Shown here one piece after another: positions 55,035 to 64,000 of a DNA stretch of 64,000 nt. Both the position numbers and the translations under genes were made by a program. Under the pieces are notes generated by a model. That model made no database searches. It had not been told where the DNA came from and was given only the letters and a program-made list of their open reading frames with translations. The DNA is from Pseudoxanthomonas dokdonensis (GTDB taxonomy: Bacteria > Pseudomonadota > Gammaproteobacteria > Xanthomonadales > Xanthomonadaceae). The stretch's first letter is position 1, and each line of letters begins with the position of its first letter. The stretch is taken from the NCBI RefSeq assembly GCF_001431405.1, contig NZ_LDJL01000007.1, forward strand, positions 124,001 to 188,000, read 5' to 3'.

Positions 55035-55600
55035 GCCATCGCCATCGTGCCTGCCATCGGCTGGCCTTGTATGTGCTGTCGGCGATGCTGACGGCCTGCG
55101 CCAGCCAAGCGCCAATCAGCGAACAACAACCCGCGCGGACTGCCGTTGATCAGCGGATGTTCTTGCCCGAAGGTGTCAATCAGTACCAGTTGCAGGACAC
55201 TCAGCTCTTCGTCTATCCGCAACCACACGACAATCCGTCGCCAGGGTTCCCGGCGGATTTTCCCAATGTGGATTTGCCACCGACTTCGGTCTGCGTGTCG
55301 TTCGCGGTCGCGGTGGACGGCAGCGTGCAGCAGGTGGTGCCGGCACAGGCGCCGGACTGCGCACCGGCGGCCGAAGTGCCGGCTTTGCTGCGGGCCGCCA
55401 TGCAGACGGTCAGTCAATGGTCGTTCGACAGTGCGATGTTATGCAGTTACCCGGATCTGGAAAGCAAACAGCGTGACCGCAACAACACGGGTTGCAATGG
55501 CGATGGCGTCAGTATCGAAAAAATTCCCGTGACGCTGTCCTACGCGTTCGTGTTTGCTTCGCAACAGGGCAAAACCACGGTGCGGATGCGGAAGCAGTGA
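55031..55600 (+). CDS. Lipoprotein with TonB-C-terminal-like domain
   Basis: A 189-residue predicted lipoprotein; signal ALYVLSAMLTAC gives Cys near residue 23. Start is GTG at 55031, overlapping the preceding stop (GTGA). The middle part VCVSFAVAVDGSVQQVVPAQAPDC with a following helix (PALLRAAMQTVSQWSFDSA) resembles the energy-transducer TonB fold also found at the end of the preceding gene. Four Cys in the mature part could form disulfides. Probably the third gene of the blaI operon; function unknown. Confidence 0.75.
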   Translation: MSHRHRACHRLALYVLSAMLTACASQAPISEQQPARTAVDQRMFLPEGVNQYQLQDTQLFVYPQPHDNPSPGFPADFPNVDLPPTSVCVSFAVAVDGSVQQVVPAQAPDCAPAAEVPALLRAAMQTVSQWSFDSAMLCSYPDLESKQRDRNNTGCNGDGVSIEKIPVTLSYAFVFASQQGKTTVRMRKQ

Positions 55601-55623
55601 GGCCGATCAGTGTTCGTGCCGGT

Positions 55624-56241
55624 TCATGAAAATTCATGCACCACGTCGGCGATGCGGCGTACCTCGTCGGCATGGTGGCTGACGTAGACGATTGGCAGGC
55701 GGGTGTGATCGCGCACCCGCTGCAGGTAGGGAATCAGTTCTTCGCGGCGGGCCTGATCCAGCGCCGACAGGGGTTCATCCATCAACAGCAGCGAAGGCTG
55801 CGACAGCAACGCGCGCCCGAGCGCCACCCGCTGTGCTTCGCCACCTGACAGATTGCGGGTGCGTCGCGCCAGCAGGCCGGCGATGCCGAGCAGTTCGACC
55901 ACATCGTCCATCTCGAAGCCGGCCGCCGACGGATGCCGATGGCGTCCATACAGCAGGTTGCGGCGTACATCCAGGTGCGGGAACAGGCGCGCATCCTGGA
56001 ATACATAACCGACCCGGCGCTGGTGCACCGGCAGATTGATGCCGGCGGCACTGTCGAACAGGCAGCGGCCATCGACTTCGATGCGCCCTGACTGCGGAGC
56101 CAGCAGGCCGGCGATGGCGTTGAGCACGGTGGTCTTGCCAGCGCCGGATGGGCCGAACAATGCGGTGACCCGTGCGTCGGTGGACAACTGCACATGGCGT
56201 TGGAAATGCCCGCGCCGCAGATGGATGTCCAGGCGCAGCAT
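55624..56241 (-). CDS. modC: Molybdate ABC transporter ATP-binding protein ModC, short form
   Basis: The ATPase of a molybdate importer, 205 residues. Walker A FGPSGAGKTTVLNAIAGLL, Q-loop region YVFQDARLFPHL, signature LSGGEAQRVALGRALL, Walker B LLLMDEPLSALD, and H-loop YVSHHADEV are all intact. It lacks the C-terminal molybdate-binding TOBE/Mop domain present in E. coli ModC (about 350 residues). The start ATG overlaps the modB stop by one base. Confidence 0.93.
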   Translation of the reverse strand: MLRLDIHLRRGHFQRHVQLSTDARVTALFGPSGAGKTTVLNAIAGLLAPQSGRIEVDGRCLFDSAAGINLPVHQRRVGYVFQDARLFPHLDVRRNLLYGRHRHPSAAGFEMDDVVELLGIAGLLARRTRNLSGGEAQRVALGRALLSQPSLLLMDEPLSALDQARREELIPYLQRVRDHTRLPIVYVSHHADEVRRIADVVHEFS

Positions 56242-56933
56242 CAGCCGTCTTCCTCGCCGCGCTGGCGTCGCACCAGCCACTCCGACAGCAGCAATGCCAG
56301 CAGCGAAATCGCCACCGCGACCGCCGCCAGCCGCCAGATGCCGGCTTCGCTGCCCGGCACCTGCATCAGTCCGTAGATGGCTGACGACAGAGTCTGGGTT
56401 TCGCCAGGGATGTTGGAGACGAAGGTGATGGTGGCGCCGAATTCGCCCAGCGCCTTGGCAAACGCCAGCACCGTGCCGGCGACCACGCCGGGCCAGGCCA
56501 GCGGCAGGGTGATGGTGAAGAACACCCGCCATGGGCCGGCCCCCAGGGTTGACGCGGCCTGCTCCAGGCGGCGGTCGGTGGCTTCCAGCGATAACCGGAT
56601 CGCGCGCACCATCAGTGGAAATCCCATCACCGCGCAGGCCAGCGCGGCGCCAGTCCAGCGGAACGCGAACACGATGCCGAACTGCTGCTGCAGCCAGCCG
56701 CCAATCGGTCCCTGCGTGCCCAGCAGCACCAGCAGCGCATAACCGGTGACCACCGGCGGCAGTACCAGCGGCAGATGAATCACCGCGTCCAGCAGGGCCT
56801 TGCCGGGAAAGCGCCGGCGCGCCAGCAGCCAGCCGACCGCGATGCCCAATGGCAGGCTGGCCAGCGCTGCCACCGATGCCACCTTCATGCTCAGGCCGAT
56901 GGCGGTGAGCTCGTCGGGCGACAGCCAACTCAC
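56241..56933 (-). CDS. modB: Molybdate ABC transporter permease ModB
   Basis: The inner-membrane channel of the molybdate importer, 230 residues with about five transmembrane helices. The coupling-helix motif is ALGEFGATITFVSNIPGETQTLSSAIY, with LPLVLPPVVTGYALL upstream. Start is inferred as GTG at 56933 (VSWLSPDELTAIGLSMKVAS), which matches ModB length and follows modA by 28 bp; the longer open frame to 57191 is chance. No clear ribosome-binding site. Confidence 0.92.
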   Translation of the reverse strand: MSWLSPDELTAIGLSMKVASVAALASLPLGIAVGWLLARRRFPGKALLDAVIHLPLVLPPVVTGYALLVLLGTQGPIGGWLQQQFGIVFAFRWTGAALACAVMGFPLMVRAIRLSLEATDRRLEQAASTLGAGPWRVFFTITLPLAWPGVVAGTVLAFAKALGEFGATITFVSNIPGETQTLSSAIYGLMQVPGSEAGIWRLAAVAVAISLLALLLSEWLVRRQRGEEDG

Positions 56934-56961
56934 CTGAGGATGACCCGGCCAGCGGCAGCCA

Positions 56962-57774
56962 TCACGGCTGCTCCAGCACGTCGAAGCCGCGGCGCAGGAA
57001 AATCGCCTGCGCCTGCGCTGAGCGCAGCCAGGCGACCAGTTGTCGCGCCGCGTCCTGGCGCGGCCCCTGCAGCGCAGCCACCGGGTAGATGATCGGCGCG
57101 TGGCTGTCGGCAGCGAAGGTGCCGGCGATACTGACCTCGGGCTGGGCCTTGGCATCGGAGGCATAGACGATGCCCAGTGGTACTTCGCCACGCGCGACCA
57201 GCATCAGCGCGGCGCGCACGTTTTCCGCCTCGGCCAGCTGATGCCTGACGCTGTCCCATTGACCCGTGGACTGCAATGCCTGGCGTGCGTACTTGCCGGC
57301 CGGCACGCTGCGGGTCAGGCCGACCGCCAGCCGTTGCCGGCCCAGCGCCGCGGCGATTGAGCCAGACAACGCCGGATCGACCTGCAGCGGCCGCGAGGCA
57401 GGCGCAACCAGCACCAGCTGGTTGCCAAGCAGCTCATGGCGGTCGCCGGCGCTGACCTTGCCGCGTTGTTGCAGGTAATCCATCCAGGCCAGATCCGCCG
57501 AGAAGAACACATCGGCCGGCGCACCCTGTTCAATCTGCCGCGCCAACGCGGAGCTGCCCGCATACGAAACCCGCAGCGGGGTGCCGGTAGCGGCTTGATA
57601 GGCGATCGCCACTTCATCCATCGATTCCTTCAGGCTGGCGGCGGCGAACACGGTCAGCGGTGGCCTGGTCTGGCGACTCTGGGCGCCTGCCTGTACGGAC
57701 AACAGCAAGGCCATCAGCAGCATCGCCCAACGTGCGGCGGTGGCGTGTCGAGGTCGACGGTGCTGATGGTTCAT
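56962..57774 (-). CDS. modA: Molybdate-binding periplasmic protein ModA
   Basis: The substrate-binding protein of the molybdate ABC importer, 270 residues. Start ATG at 57774 ([18 protein letters not shown]) has AGGGAA upstream. The signal peptide ends near VQAGAQ. The mature protein has the oxyanion-binding segments [47 protein letters not shown], and [10 protein letters not shown]. First gene of modABC; no ModE regulator was seen nearby. Confidence 0.94.
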   Translation of the reverse strand: MNHQHRRPRHATAARWAMLLMALLLSVQAGAQSRQTRPPLTVFAAASLKESMDEVAIAYQAATGTPLRVSYAGSSALARQIEQGAPADVFFSADLAWMDYLQQRGKVSAGDRHELLGNQLVLVAPASRPLQVDPALSGSIAAALGRQRLAVGLTRSVPAGKYARQALQSTGQWDSVRHQLAEAENVRAALMLVARGEVPLGIVYASDAKAQPEVSIAGTFAADSHAPIIYPVAALQGPRQDAARQLVAWLRSAQAQAIFLRRGFDVLEQP

Positions 57775-57841
57775 CGCGGTTCCCTGGCGGTGACGGAAAA
57801 GTGGTGGTCGCAGGCGGTTACGTGTCGGCAGGTCCAGTCTG

Positions 57842-58666
57842 TCAGGGCTCACCCAGGCTCTGGTTCAACAGCGCCGCCAGGTGTTGGCCTCCGGCTTGCA
57901 GTTGCTGCTCCATCAGGGACAGATGCTGGTCGACATAGGTTTGTGGCAGGACGCCGGGTCTGGCCGGATAGAACCCCGGCTGCACGACCAGCGAGCATGA
58001 GTGCTCGGCCCACTGCACGGCGGTGTCGGCAGGCAGGCGGCCGGGCGCGGAAGGTTGCGCCGGCAACGCCTGCAGCCGCGTCAGCCATTGCGATTCGCGC
58101 AGGCCGGTGCTGTTCAACATTCCGCTGTCCCACAGGCTGTGCAGGTTGCTGCCCTTGTCGCGGTAGTTGATCTGGAAGGTGTTGCCGCCCTTGTCGGACA
58201 GATAGCCGGCATGCAGCGGCTGATGGATGTCGCCGGCAAAATGGACGACGAACTTCAGCGCCTGCAGGCGCTGCTCGCGCGGGAGCGAGCGGTCGGCCAG
58301 CAATGCAGTCTGCGCGCGCAGCGCCTTGACCACGTCGCCATGGGGGTCTTCGGGCCTGGGCGGATAGTGACAACCGTTCTCGGCGATATTGACGTAATGC
58401 CAGTGCGAGGTCTGTTTGAACAGTTCGGCGTTGGTATCGCGCAGATTGTCGGCCCAGTTGGCGATGCCGGCCAGGCTCGGCTCGGCTTCGCCGGCCAGCA
58501 GCGAATGGACCTGGGCCTGGGCCGCGGGCGTGAGCCGTGACTCAGCCAGCTCGGCCACCAGCCGGTGGCCGGTCGGGCCCCAGGCCAGTGCTGGCGCGGA
58601 GGCTGCCAACAGCGCGCCCGCTAGCAGGGCGCGCCGGTAAACAGTAACAAAAGCGGTCGGATTCAT
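57842..58666 (-). CDS. Secreted S1/P1 nuclease
   Basis: A 274-residue zinc-dependent single-strand nuclease of the S1/P1 family. The signal peptide ends at SAPALA, so the mature protein begins with Trp29 ([14 protein letters not shown]), the N-terminal Trp that ligates zinc in this family; His34 is the next ligand. Further zinc-site motifs are [27 protein letters not shown], and [27 protein letters not shown]. Start ATG at 58666 is used in place of GTG at 58675. Probably degrades extracellular RNA and ssDNA for nutrients. Confidence 0.94.
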   Translation of the reverse strand: MNPTAFVTVYRRALLAGALLAASAPALAWGPTGHRLVAELAESRLTPAAQAQVHSLLAGEAEPSLAGIANWADNLRDTNAELFKQTSHWHYVNIAENGCHYPPRPEDPHGDVVKALRAQTALLADRSLPREQRLQALKFVVHFAGDIHQPLHAGYLSDKGGNTFQINYRDKGSNLHSLWDSGMLNSTGLRESQWLTRLQALPAQPSAPGRLPADTAVQWAEHSCSLVVQPGFYPARPGVLPQTYVDQHLSLMEQQLQAGGQHLAALLNQSLGEP

Positions 58667-58721
58667 GCCGGCCACTTTAACCGACCTGATCCAACCGCGG
58701 CATGACGCCCGGGGCGTGGCT

Positions 58722-59342
58722 TCAGAACGTGATCACATAAGCGACGCCGTAAACCGTCGGGTCGACGTGGGCGGTACCGATGTTCTGGCCGTCAAGCTTG
58801 ACGTCGGTGTCGATGTCGATCCAGCGCGCATCGATGCGGAAGGCGCTGTTGTCGTTGACCGCGATATCGACGCCGACGTGCGCCGCCGCGCCCCAGGAAT
58901 CGCCCAGCTTCAGCTTCTGGCCGTCGAGCGGGCCGGCGGCGTCCTCGTCGAAGAAGGTGGTGTAGTTGAGGCCGACGCCGACGAAGGGCGAGAACCGGCC
59001 CAAATCATTGAAGTGGTATTGCAGGCTGAGCGTCGGCGGCAGCTGCTTGGCGGTCCCGATCCGGCCAAGTCCGCCGGCATTGATGGTGTGCTTGAACGGG
59101 GTCGAGGCCAGCAGTTCGATGCCCAGGTGGTCGGCGATGAAGTACTCGCCGGTGAAGGTCGGGCGTACCGAGCTTTCGATGTTGACCGGCAGGGTGCCGT
59201 TGACCAGCTTGCCGCTGTCGGCATCGGGGTTGACCGCGTGGATGCCCACGCCCAGGGTCCAGTCGCCCTTGGACTGGGCCATGGCGGGTGCGGCGGCACA
59301 GGCGGCGAGGACGAATGTGGACAGGAGCAGGGTGCTTTTCAT
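58722..59342 (-). CDS. ompW: OmpW family outer-membrane protein
   Basis: A small 8-stranded outer-membrane beta-barrel of 206 residues. The signal peptide is KSTLLLSTFVLAACAAAPAMA. Characteristic segments: GDWTLGVGIHAVNPDADSGKL, TFTGEYFIADHLGIELLAS, and RFSPFVGVGLNYTTFFDED, ending in YGVAYVITF with terminal Phe. The ATG at 59342 is preferred. OmpW proteins are proposed to allow small hydrophobic molecules across the outer membrane. Confidence 0.93.
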   Translation of the reverse strand: MKSTLLLSTFVLAACAAAPAMAQSKGDWTLGVGIHAVNPDADSGKLVNGTLPVNIESSVRPTFTGEYFIADHLGIELLASTPFKHTINAGGLGRIGTAKQLPPTLSLQYHFNDLGRFSPFVGVGLNYTTFFDEDAAGPLDGQKLKLGDSWGAAAHVGVDIAVNDNSAFRIDARWIDIDTDVKLDGQNIGTAHVDPTVYGVAYVITF

Positions 59343-59404
59343 CAGCGATTCCAATGGGGGAGACAAGCCGCGATCATCGGTCCGGAGCGATGGCCGCGCC
59401 TTGA

Positions 59405-60505
<1,101 letters not shown>

Positions 60506-60529
60506 GCAGGCCAAAGTCCGCAGCAAACG

Positions 60530-60556
60530 AAAAGGCGCCCCGCAGGGCGCCTTTTC
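60530..60556 (+). terminator. Rho-independent terminator after gap
   Basis: AAAAGGCGCCC-CGCA-GGGCGCCTTTTC: an 11-bp stem with tetraloop and a T run, 25 bp after the gap stop. Confidence 0.88.
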
Positions 60557-60603
60557 TATCGCCTGATTGGCAGCGCCGGAAGTTTGAACCAGGCGAGCAC
60601 TGG

Positions 60604-61761
60604 TCAGGGCGCGGCAGGCGGATTGTCGCCGCCGGCATCCATCGCCTGCGCCGGTCGCGCCGAGGCCGGCAGTTCGCCGGTCAAGGCGTGCAGGAAGGCG
60701 ACGATTGATGTCACCTGGGCGTCGGTCAACTCGCGATCCAGCTGGTATTTGCCCATCAGCTGCACGGTGCTGGCCAGACTGTCCTGCGAACCGTCGTGCA
60801 GATAGGGGGCGGTCAATGCGATGTTGCGCAGGGTCGGCACCTTGAACACATGCCGGTGCTGCTCTTCGCCGGTAACGTTGAATCGTCCCAGATCGGCATC
60901 GGTGAGGTTGCCGCGGTCGGCAAAATAGTCGTGATACACGCCCATCCGCTGATACTGGGTTCCGCCGACGTTGATGCCCTGGTGGCAGGTGGTGCAGCCA
61001 ACGCTCTTGAAGGTCTGGTAGCCCTCGATTTCGACTGGCGACAGCGCGGTCGCGTCGCCATTGAGGTAATCATCGAATCGCGATGGCGTCACCAGCGATT
61101 TTTCGTATTCGACAATCGCGTCCAGGGTATTGGCCTGGGTGATGCCATCCGGGTACAGCGCGGCGAACGCCGCCGGGTAGTCGGCATCCTGTTGCAGGCG
61201 CGGCACGATCACCGACCAGTCGCCGCCCATTTCCACCGGATTGAGCACTGGCCCGGCGGCCTGTTCCAGCAGATCCGCGGCCCGTCCGTCCCAGAACTGG
61301 ACGAAGTTGTGGCGGGCATTGAGCACGGTGGGCGAATTGATCGGCCCGATCTGGCCGTTGATGCCGATCGAAGTGACGCGTGGTTCGGCGCCGCCGTGAT
61401 CCAGTGAATGGCAGCTGGCGCACGATAACGTGGCGTCGCCGGACAGCCGGGTGTCGTGGAACAGCTGTTTGCCGAGTTCGGCCCTGGCGACATCGAAATC
61501 AGCCGGTGGCAGCGGCTTGACCAGTTCGCTGCTCGCCGCTGGCGTCGGTTCGACCACCGCCGCGGCGCCGGCCTGCTCGCGTTTGCATGCCGGTGTCGTC
61601 GCCAGCGCTGCCAGCAGGACAGCGGCGATCGGCCATCGGCGGTGGACGAACAGGTGGCGGCTGACGCAGAGCAGGGTTGCATTGCACGCCGCTTGTGCCG
61701 CGCCGCGCTGCGGGATGCTGGTGGAATGGGAAAAGCGTACTGATGCGCCTGTCGTGTCCAT
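60604..61761 (-). CDS. Diheme cytochrome c peroxidase family protein
   Basis: A 385-residue CcpA/MauG-family protein that reduces peroxide with electrons from cytochrome c in the periplasm. The two CXXCH heme motifs are CASCH at residues 114-118 and CTTCH at 256-260, with [28 protein letters not shown] and [20 protein letters not shown] conserved. A lipobox-like TPAC (Cys59) ends a hydrophobic segment at about 44-58, so it may be lipid-anchored. The start ATG at 61761 leaves an unusually long 43-residue N-region before the hydrophobic segment, so a later non-ATG start is possible. It is divergent from pgk across a short region holding a perfect palindrome. Confidence 0.88.
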   Translation of the reverse strand: MDTTGASVRFSHSTSIPQRGAAQAACNATLLCVSRHLFVHRRWPIAAVLLAALATTPACKREQAGAAAVVEPTPAASSELVKPLPPADFDVARAELGKQLFHDTRLSGDATLSCASCHSLDHGGAEPRVTSIGINGQIGPINSPTVLNARHNFVQFWDGRAADLLEQAAGPVLNPVEMGGDWSVIVPRLQQDADYPAAFAALYPDGITQANTLDAIVEYEKSLVTPSRFDDYLNGDATALSPVEIEGYQTFKSVGCTTCHQGINVGGTQYQRMGVYHDYFADRGNLTDADLGRFNVTGEEQHRHVFKVPTLRNIALTAPYLHDGSQDSLASTVQLMGKYQLDRELTDAQVTSIVAFLHALTGELPASARPAQAMDAGGDNPPAAP

Positions 61762-61818
61762 GACATGTCCCGTGGGGCAGGAGAAACCGGACTCCCTTGC
61801 CTCACCGACCCTAACAGC

Positions 61819-61850
61819 ATGCTTTCGCGAAAGCATTTTACATTTAGAAT
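61819..61850 (+). promoter_or_regulatory. Perfect 18-bp palindrome and -10 box upstream of pgk
   Basis: ATGCTTTCGCGAAAGCAT (61819-61836) is an exact palindrome. A TAGAAT -10-like hexamer (61845-61850) follows 8 bp later, about 80 bp before the pgk ATG, so the palindrome would cover the -35 region, a repressor position. No match to a known operator was recognised. Confidence 0.55.
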
Positions 61851-61929
61851 CGGAGCGGGCCGGATCGCCAGCCATCAGCCATGGTTGGCGTGGTCGCGGC
61901 TGCTCCCTATTTTTCTCAAAGGAAACCCG

Positions 61930-63105
61930 ATGTCCATCGTCCGCATGACCGATCTCGACCTCACTGGCAAGCGTGTGTTGATCCGCCAGGATCTGAACGT
62001 GCCGATCGATGATGGCCGGATCACCTCCGAGCAGCGCATCAGCGCGTCGCTGCCGACGTTGCGGCTGGCGTTGGAGAAAGGTGCCGCGGTGATGGTCACC
62101 TCGCACCTGGGGCGGCCGAAGGAAGGCGTCTGGTCGCAGCAGGAATCACTGGCACCGGTGGCGACGCGCCTGTCGCAGCTGCTGGGCGTCGAGGTGCCGC
62201 TGATCAAGGATTGGGTCGACGGCGTCGAGGTGCAGCCGGGCCAGATCGTGCTGCTGGAAAACTGCCGGATGAATCCGGGCGAGGGCAAGGACGACGAGAC
62301 GTTGGCGAAGAAGTACGCCGCCCTGTGCGACGTGTTCGTGATGGATGCCTTCGGCACCGCGCACCGCGCCCAGGCATCGACCCACGGCGTGATCCGCTTC
62401 GCCCCGGTCGCCGCCGGTGGTCCGCTGCTGATGGCTGAACTGGACGCGCTGGCCAAGGCGCTGGACAAGCCGGCGCGTCCGCTGCTGGCGATCGTCGCCG
62501 GCAGCAAGGTCTCGACCAAGCTCGAACTGCTGTCCAACCTGGTCGGCAAGGTCGACCAGTTGATTGTCGGCGGTGGCATCGCCAACACCTTCATCGCCGC
62601 GCAGGGCCACGGCGTCGGCAAATCTCTTTATGAAGCCGACCTCATCGATACCGCGAACAAGATTGATGCCGATGCCAAGGCACGGGGCGCCGACATCCCG
62701 GTGCCGACCGACGTGGTTGTCGCCAGCGAGTTCAAGGCCGATTCGCCGGCCAGCGTCAAGCCGGTCGATGCGGTGGCCGACGACGATCTGATTCTCGATA
62801 TCGGTCCGGACACGGCCGCGCGCTATGCGGCGATGATCAAGGCGGCGGGGACCGTGGTCTGGAATGGACCGGTCGGCGTGTTCGAGTTCGATGCCTTCGG
62901 CCAGGGCACCGAAACCCTGGCGCGGGCCATCGCCGACTCGCCTGCGTTCTCCATCGCCGGTGGCGGCGACACCCTGGCCGCGGTCGACAAATACGGCATC
63001 GCCGATGAGGTCAGCTACATCTCCACCGGTGGCGGTGCGTTCCTGGAATTCCTGGAAGGCAAGACCCTGCCGGCGGTGGCGGCGCTGGAGGCACGCGGCA
63101 AGTGA
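61930..63105 (+). CDS. pgk: Phosphoglycerate kinase
   Basis: A glycolytic enzyme of 391 residues. Substrate-binding [23 protein letters not shown] at the N-terminus, [21 protein letters not shown], and the nucleotide-binding [13 protein letters not shown] and [22 protein letters not shown] are all conserved. Start ATG at 61930 ([14 protein letters not shown]) has AAAGGAA upstream; the open frame from 61765 runs through the regulatory palindrome. The stop overlaps the following HAD gene by 4 bp (GTGA). Confidence 0.97.
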   Translation: MSIVRMTDLDLTGKRVLIRQDLNVPIDDGRITSEQRISASLPTLRLALEKGAAVMVTSHLGRPKEGVWSQQESLAPVATRLSQLLGVEVPLIKDWVDGVEVQPGQIVLLENCRMNPGEGKDDETLAKKYAALCDVFVMDAFGTAHRAQASTHGVIRFAPVAAGGPLLMAELDALAKALDKPARPLLAIVAGSKVSTKLELLSNLVGKVDQLIVGGGIANTFIAAQGHGVGKSLYEADLIDTANKIDADAKARGADIPVPTDVVVASEFKADSPASVKPVDAVADDDLILDIGPDTAARYAAMIKAAGTVVWNGPVGVFEFDAFGQGTETLARAIADSPAFSIAGGGDTLAAVDKYGIADEVSYISTGGGAFLEFLEGKTLPAVAALEARGK

Positions 63106-63746
63106 GCACCGATGTGGTGTTCTTCGATCTGGACGGGACGTTGATCGATTCGGCCACCGGCATCACCCGTTGCGTCGCCCATGCGTTGACCCAACTGGGC
63201 GAGCCGGTACCGGAACAGCAGGTGCTGCTGGGCTGGATCGGGCCACCACTGCGGACCAGCTTCGCGCCGTTGCTGCAGGACGAGGAAAAAGTCGTGCGCG
63301 CGGTCGAGCATTACCGGAATCGTTTCGAAAGCCATGGCTGGGCCGAACACGAGATCTATCCAGGCATCGAGGTCTGCGTGCGCGCGCTGCATGATGCCGG
63401 CCACCGGTTGGCGGTGGTGACCGCCAAGAACGAACCGCATGCGCGCAGGATCGTCAGCCATCTGCCATTCGGCGAATGCTTTGAAGATGTCATCGGGGCG
63501 ACCGCCGATGGCAGTCGCAGCCACAAGCCGGAGTTGATCAGCGAAGCGTTGCAGCGATTGTCACTGGCGGCGGAACAGTGCTGGATGATCGGTGACCGGC
63601 GGATGGATATCGAGGGCGCGCGCCACCACCGCATGCGCAACATCGGCGTGCTGTGGGGCTTCGGCGGCGAGCAGGAACTGCGCGATGCCGGTGCCATGCA
63701 GCTGGCGCAGACACCGCAACAACTGCCATCCATCATCGCCGCCTGA
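63102..63746 (+). CDS. HAD family hydrolase (phosphoglycolate-phosphatase-like)
   Basis: A 214-residue haloacid dehalogenase-type phosphatase. Motif [10 protein letters not shown] (nucleophile Asp near residue 9), motif II VVTAKN, a motif III Lys ([10 protein letters not shown]), and motif [14 protein letters not shown] are intact, with a C1 cap. The GTG start overlaps the pgk stop. Its coupling to pgk suggests a repair or side-product phosphatase of glycolysis such as phosphoglycolate phosphatase; substrate unproven. Confidence 0.9.
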   Translation: MSTDVVFFDLDGTLIDSATGITRCVAHALTQLGEPVPEQQVLLGWIGPPLRTSFAPLLQDEEKVVRAVEHYRNRFESHGWAEHEIYPGIEVCVRALHDAGHRLAVVTAKNEPHARRIVSHLPFGECFEDVIGATADGSRSHKPELISEALQRLSLAAEQCWMIGDRRMDIEGARHHRMRNIGVLWGFGGEQELRDAGAMQLAQTPQQLPSIIAA

Positions 63747-63851
63747 ACGCCATCGGCCGGCTGACATTTTGCGCAATCCATGTGCAGACGCAGCAGCGGC
63801 GCGTGCTTTCTCAGACCAAAAAAATACCACTCGCCAATGGTTGCGGATGAG

Positions 63852-63884
63852 GCGGAAAACCGCTGTTTTACAGGGGTTTTCCGC
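63852..63884. repeat. Hairpin between HAD gene and next gene
   Basis: GCGGAAAACC (63852-63861) pairs exactly with GGTTTTCCGC (63875-63884); the loop contains a further CTG/CAG pair. Downstream is a 12-bp palindrome TGTCCCGGGACA (63898-63909). Both lie in the 250-bp gap 63747-63997, which holds no gene. Could be a terminator or an operator for the next gene. Confidence 0.6.
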
Positions 63885-63985
63885 ACTTCCGAAGTCTTGT
63901 CCCGGGACAGCCGGAGTGACCGGCGGACGCATGCGTGCAACGCACGTTGCAGCGTCAAAACGGTGTGATAGCGTTGCTGGTTTAG

Positions 63986-64000
63986 AAGGACCCTGCCATG
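63986..64000 (+). other. Ribosome-binding site and start codon of the next gene
   Basis: AAGGA (63986-63990) then ATG at 63998-64000, the window end. In Xanthomonadaceae a pyruvate kinase or fructose-bisphosphate aldolase gene often follows pgk, but no coding sequence is visible here to test this. Confidence 0.5.

Overview
This window is a GC-rich chromosomal segment from a gammaproteobacterium, most likely of the family Xanthomonadaceae (Lysobacteraceae). The evidence is the gene order gmk-rpoZ-spoT-ridA-recG, the pilMNOPQ operon divergent from a PBP1A gene, the moxR/Bat operon, the abundance of large TonB-dependent receptors, and intergenic GTAG-headed REP repeats like those described in Stenotrophomonas. 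The genus cannot be fixed from the sequence alone. No rRNA, tRNA, CRISPR array or intact insertion sequence was seen.

Layout: 1-3.5 kb holds the end of gmk, then rpoZ, spoT and ridA. 3.6-9.7 kb is an accessory module: an AraC-type regulator divergent from a beta-helix lipoprotein, a diheme cytochrome c lipoprotein and a TonB-dependent receptor. recG follows (9.8-11.9 kb). 11.9-15.2 kb, all on the minus strand, is a small island with a papain-like (NlpC/P60- or LRAT-like) putative effector with a Gln-rich tail, a coiled-coil membrane protein, and two tandemly duplicated lipoproteins that look like immunity proteins; the upstream copy has lost its ATG. 15.4-26.0 kb, all on the minus strand, looks like a D-glutamate / D-amino-acid peptide utilisation locus: dgcN, dgcA, an exported D-aminoacylase, a GltS symporter, a LysR regulator, a TonB-dependent receptor and a secreted serine hydrolase. 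The same 39-bp element, containing a LysR-type ATAAC-N5-GTTAT box, lies upstream of both dgcN and the receptor.

26.2-30.1 kb holds a nucleoside hydrolase, rpmE2, gltA, three REP pairs and a conserved hypothetical gene. 30.2-37.9 kb is mrcA (PBP1A) divergent from pilMNOPQ. 38.1-45.0 kb is a six-gene overlapping MoxR/Bat operon. 45.1-53.1 kb has a dicarboxylate symporter, transketolase, a gene-poor stretch, an unrecognised polyproline lipoprotein and an acetyl-CoA hydrolase/transferase. 53.3-55.6 kb is a BlaI / BlaR1-TonB fusion / lipoprotein operon with a strong promoter carrying two BlaI/CopY-like operators. It converges on modABC. A secreted S1/P1 nuclease, OmpW and the glycolytic genes gap and pgk (with a diheme cytochrome c peroxidase and a HAD phosphatase) fill the rest; the last three bases are the ATG of the next gene.

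Best candidates for undescribed biology: (1) the AraC / beta-helix / diheme cytochrome / TonB-receptor module, whose core pair is a known but functionally unassigned partnership; (2) the LysR-controlled extension of the DgcN-DgcA D-glutamate pathway to outer-membrane uptake and exported hydrolases; (3) the effector plus duplicated-lipoprotein island.
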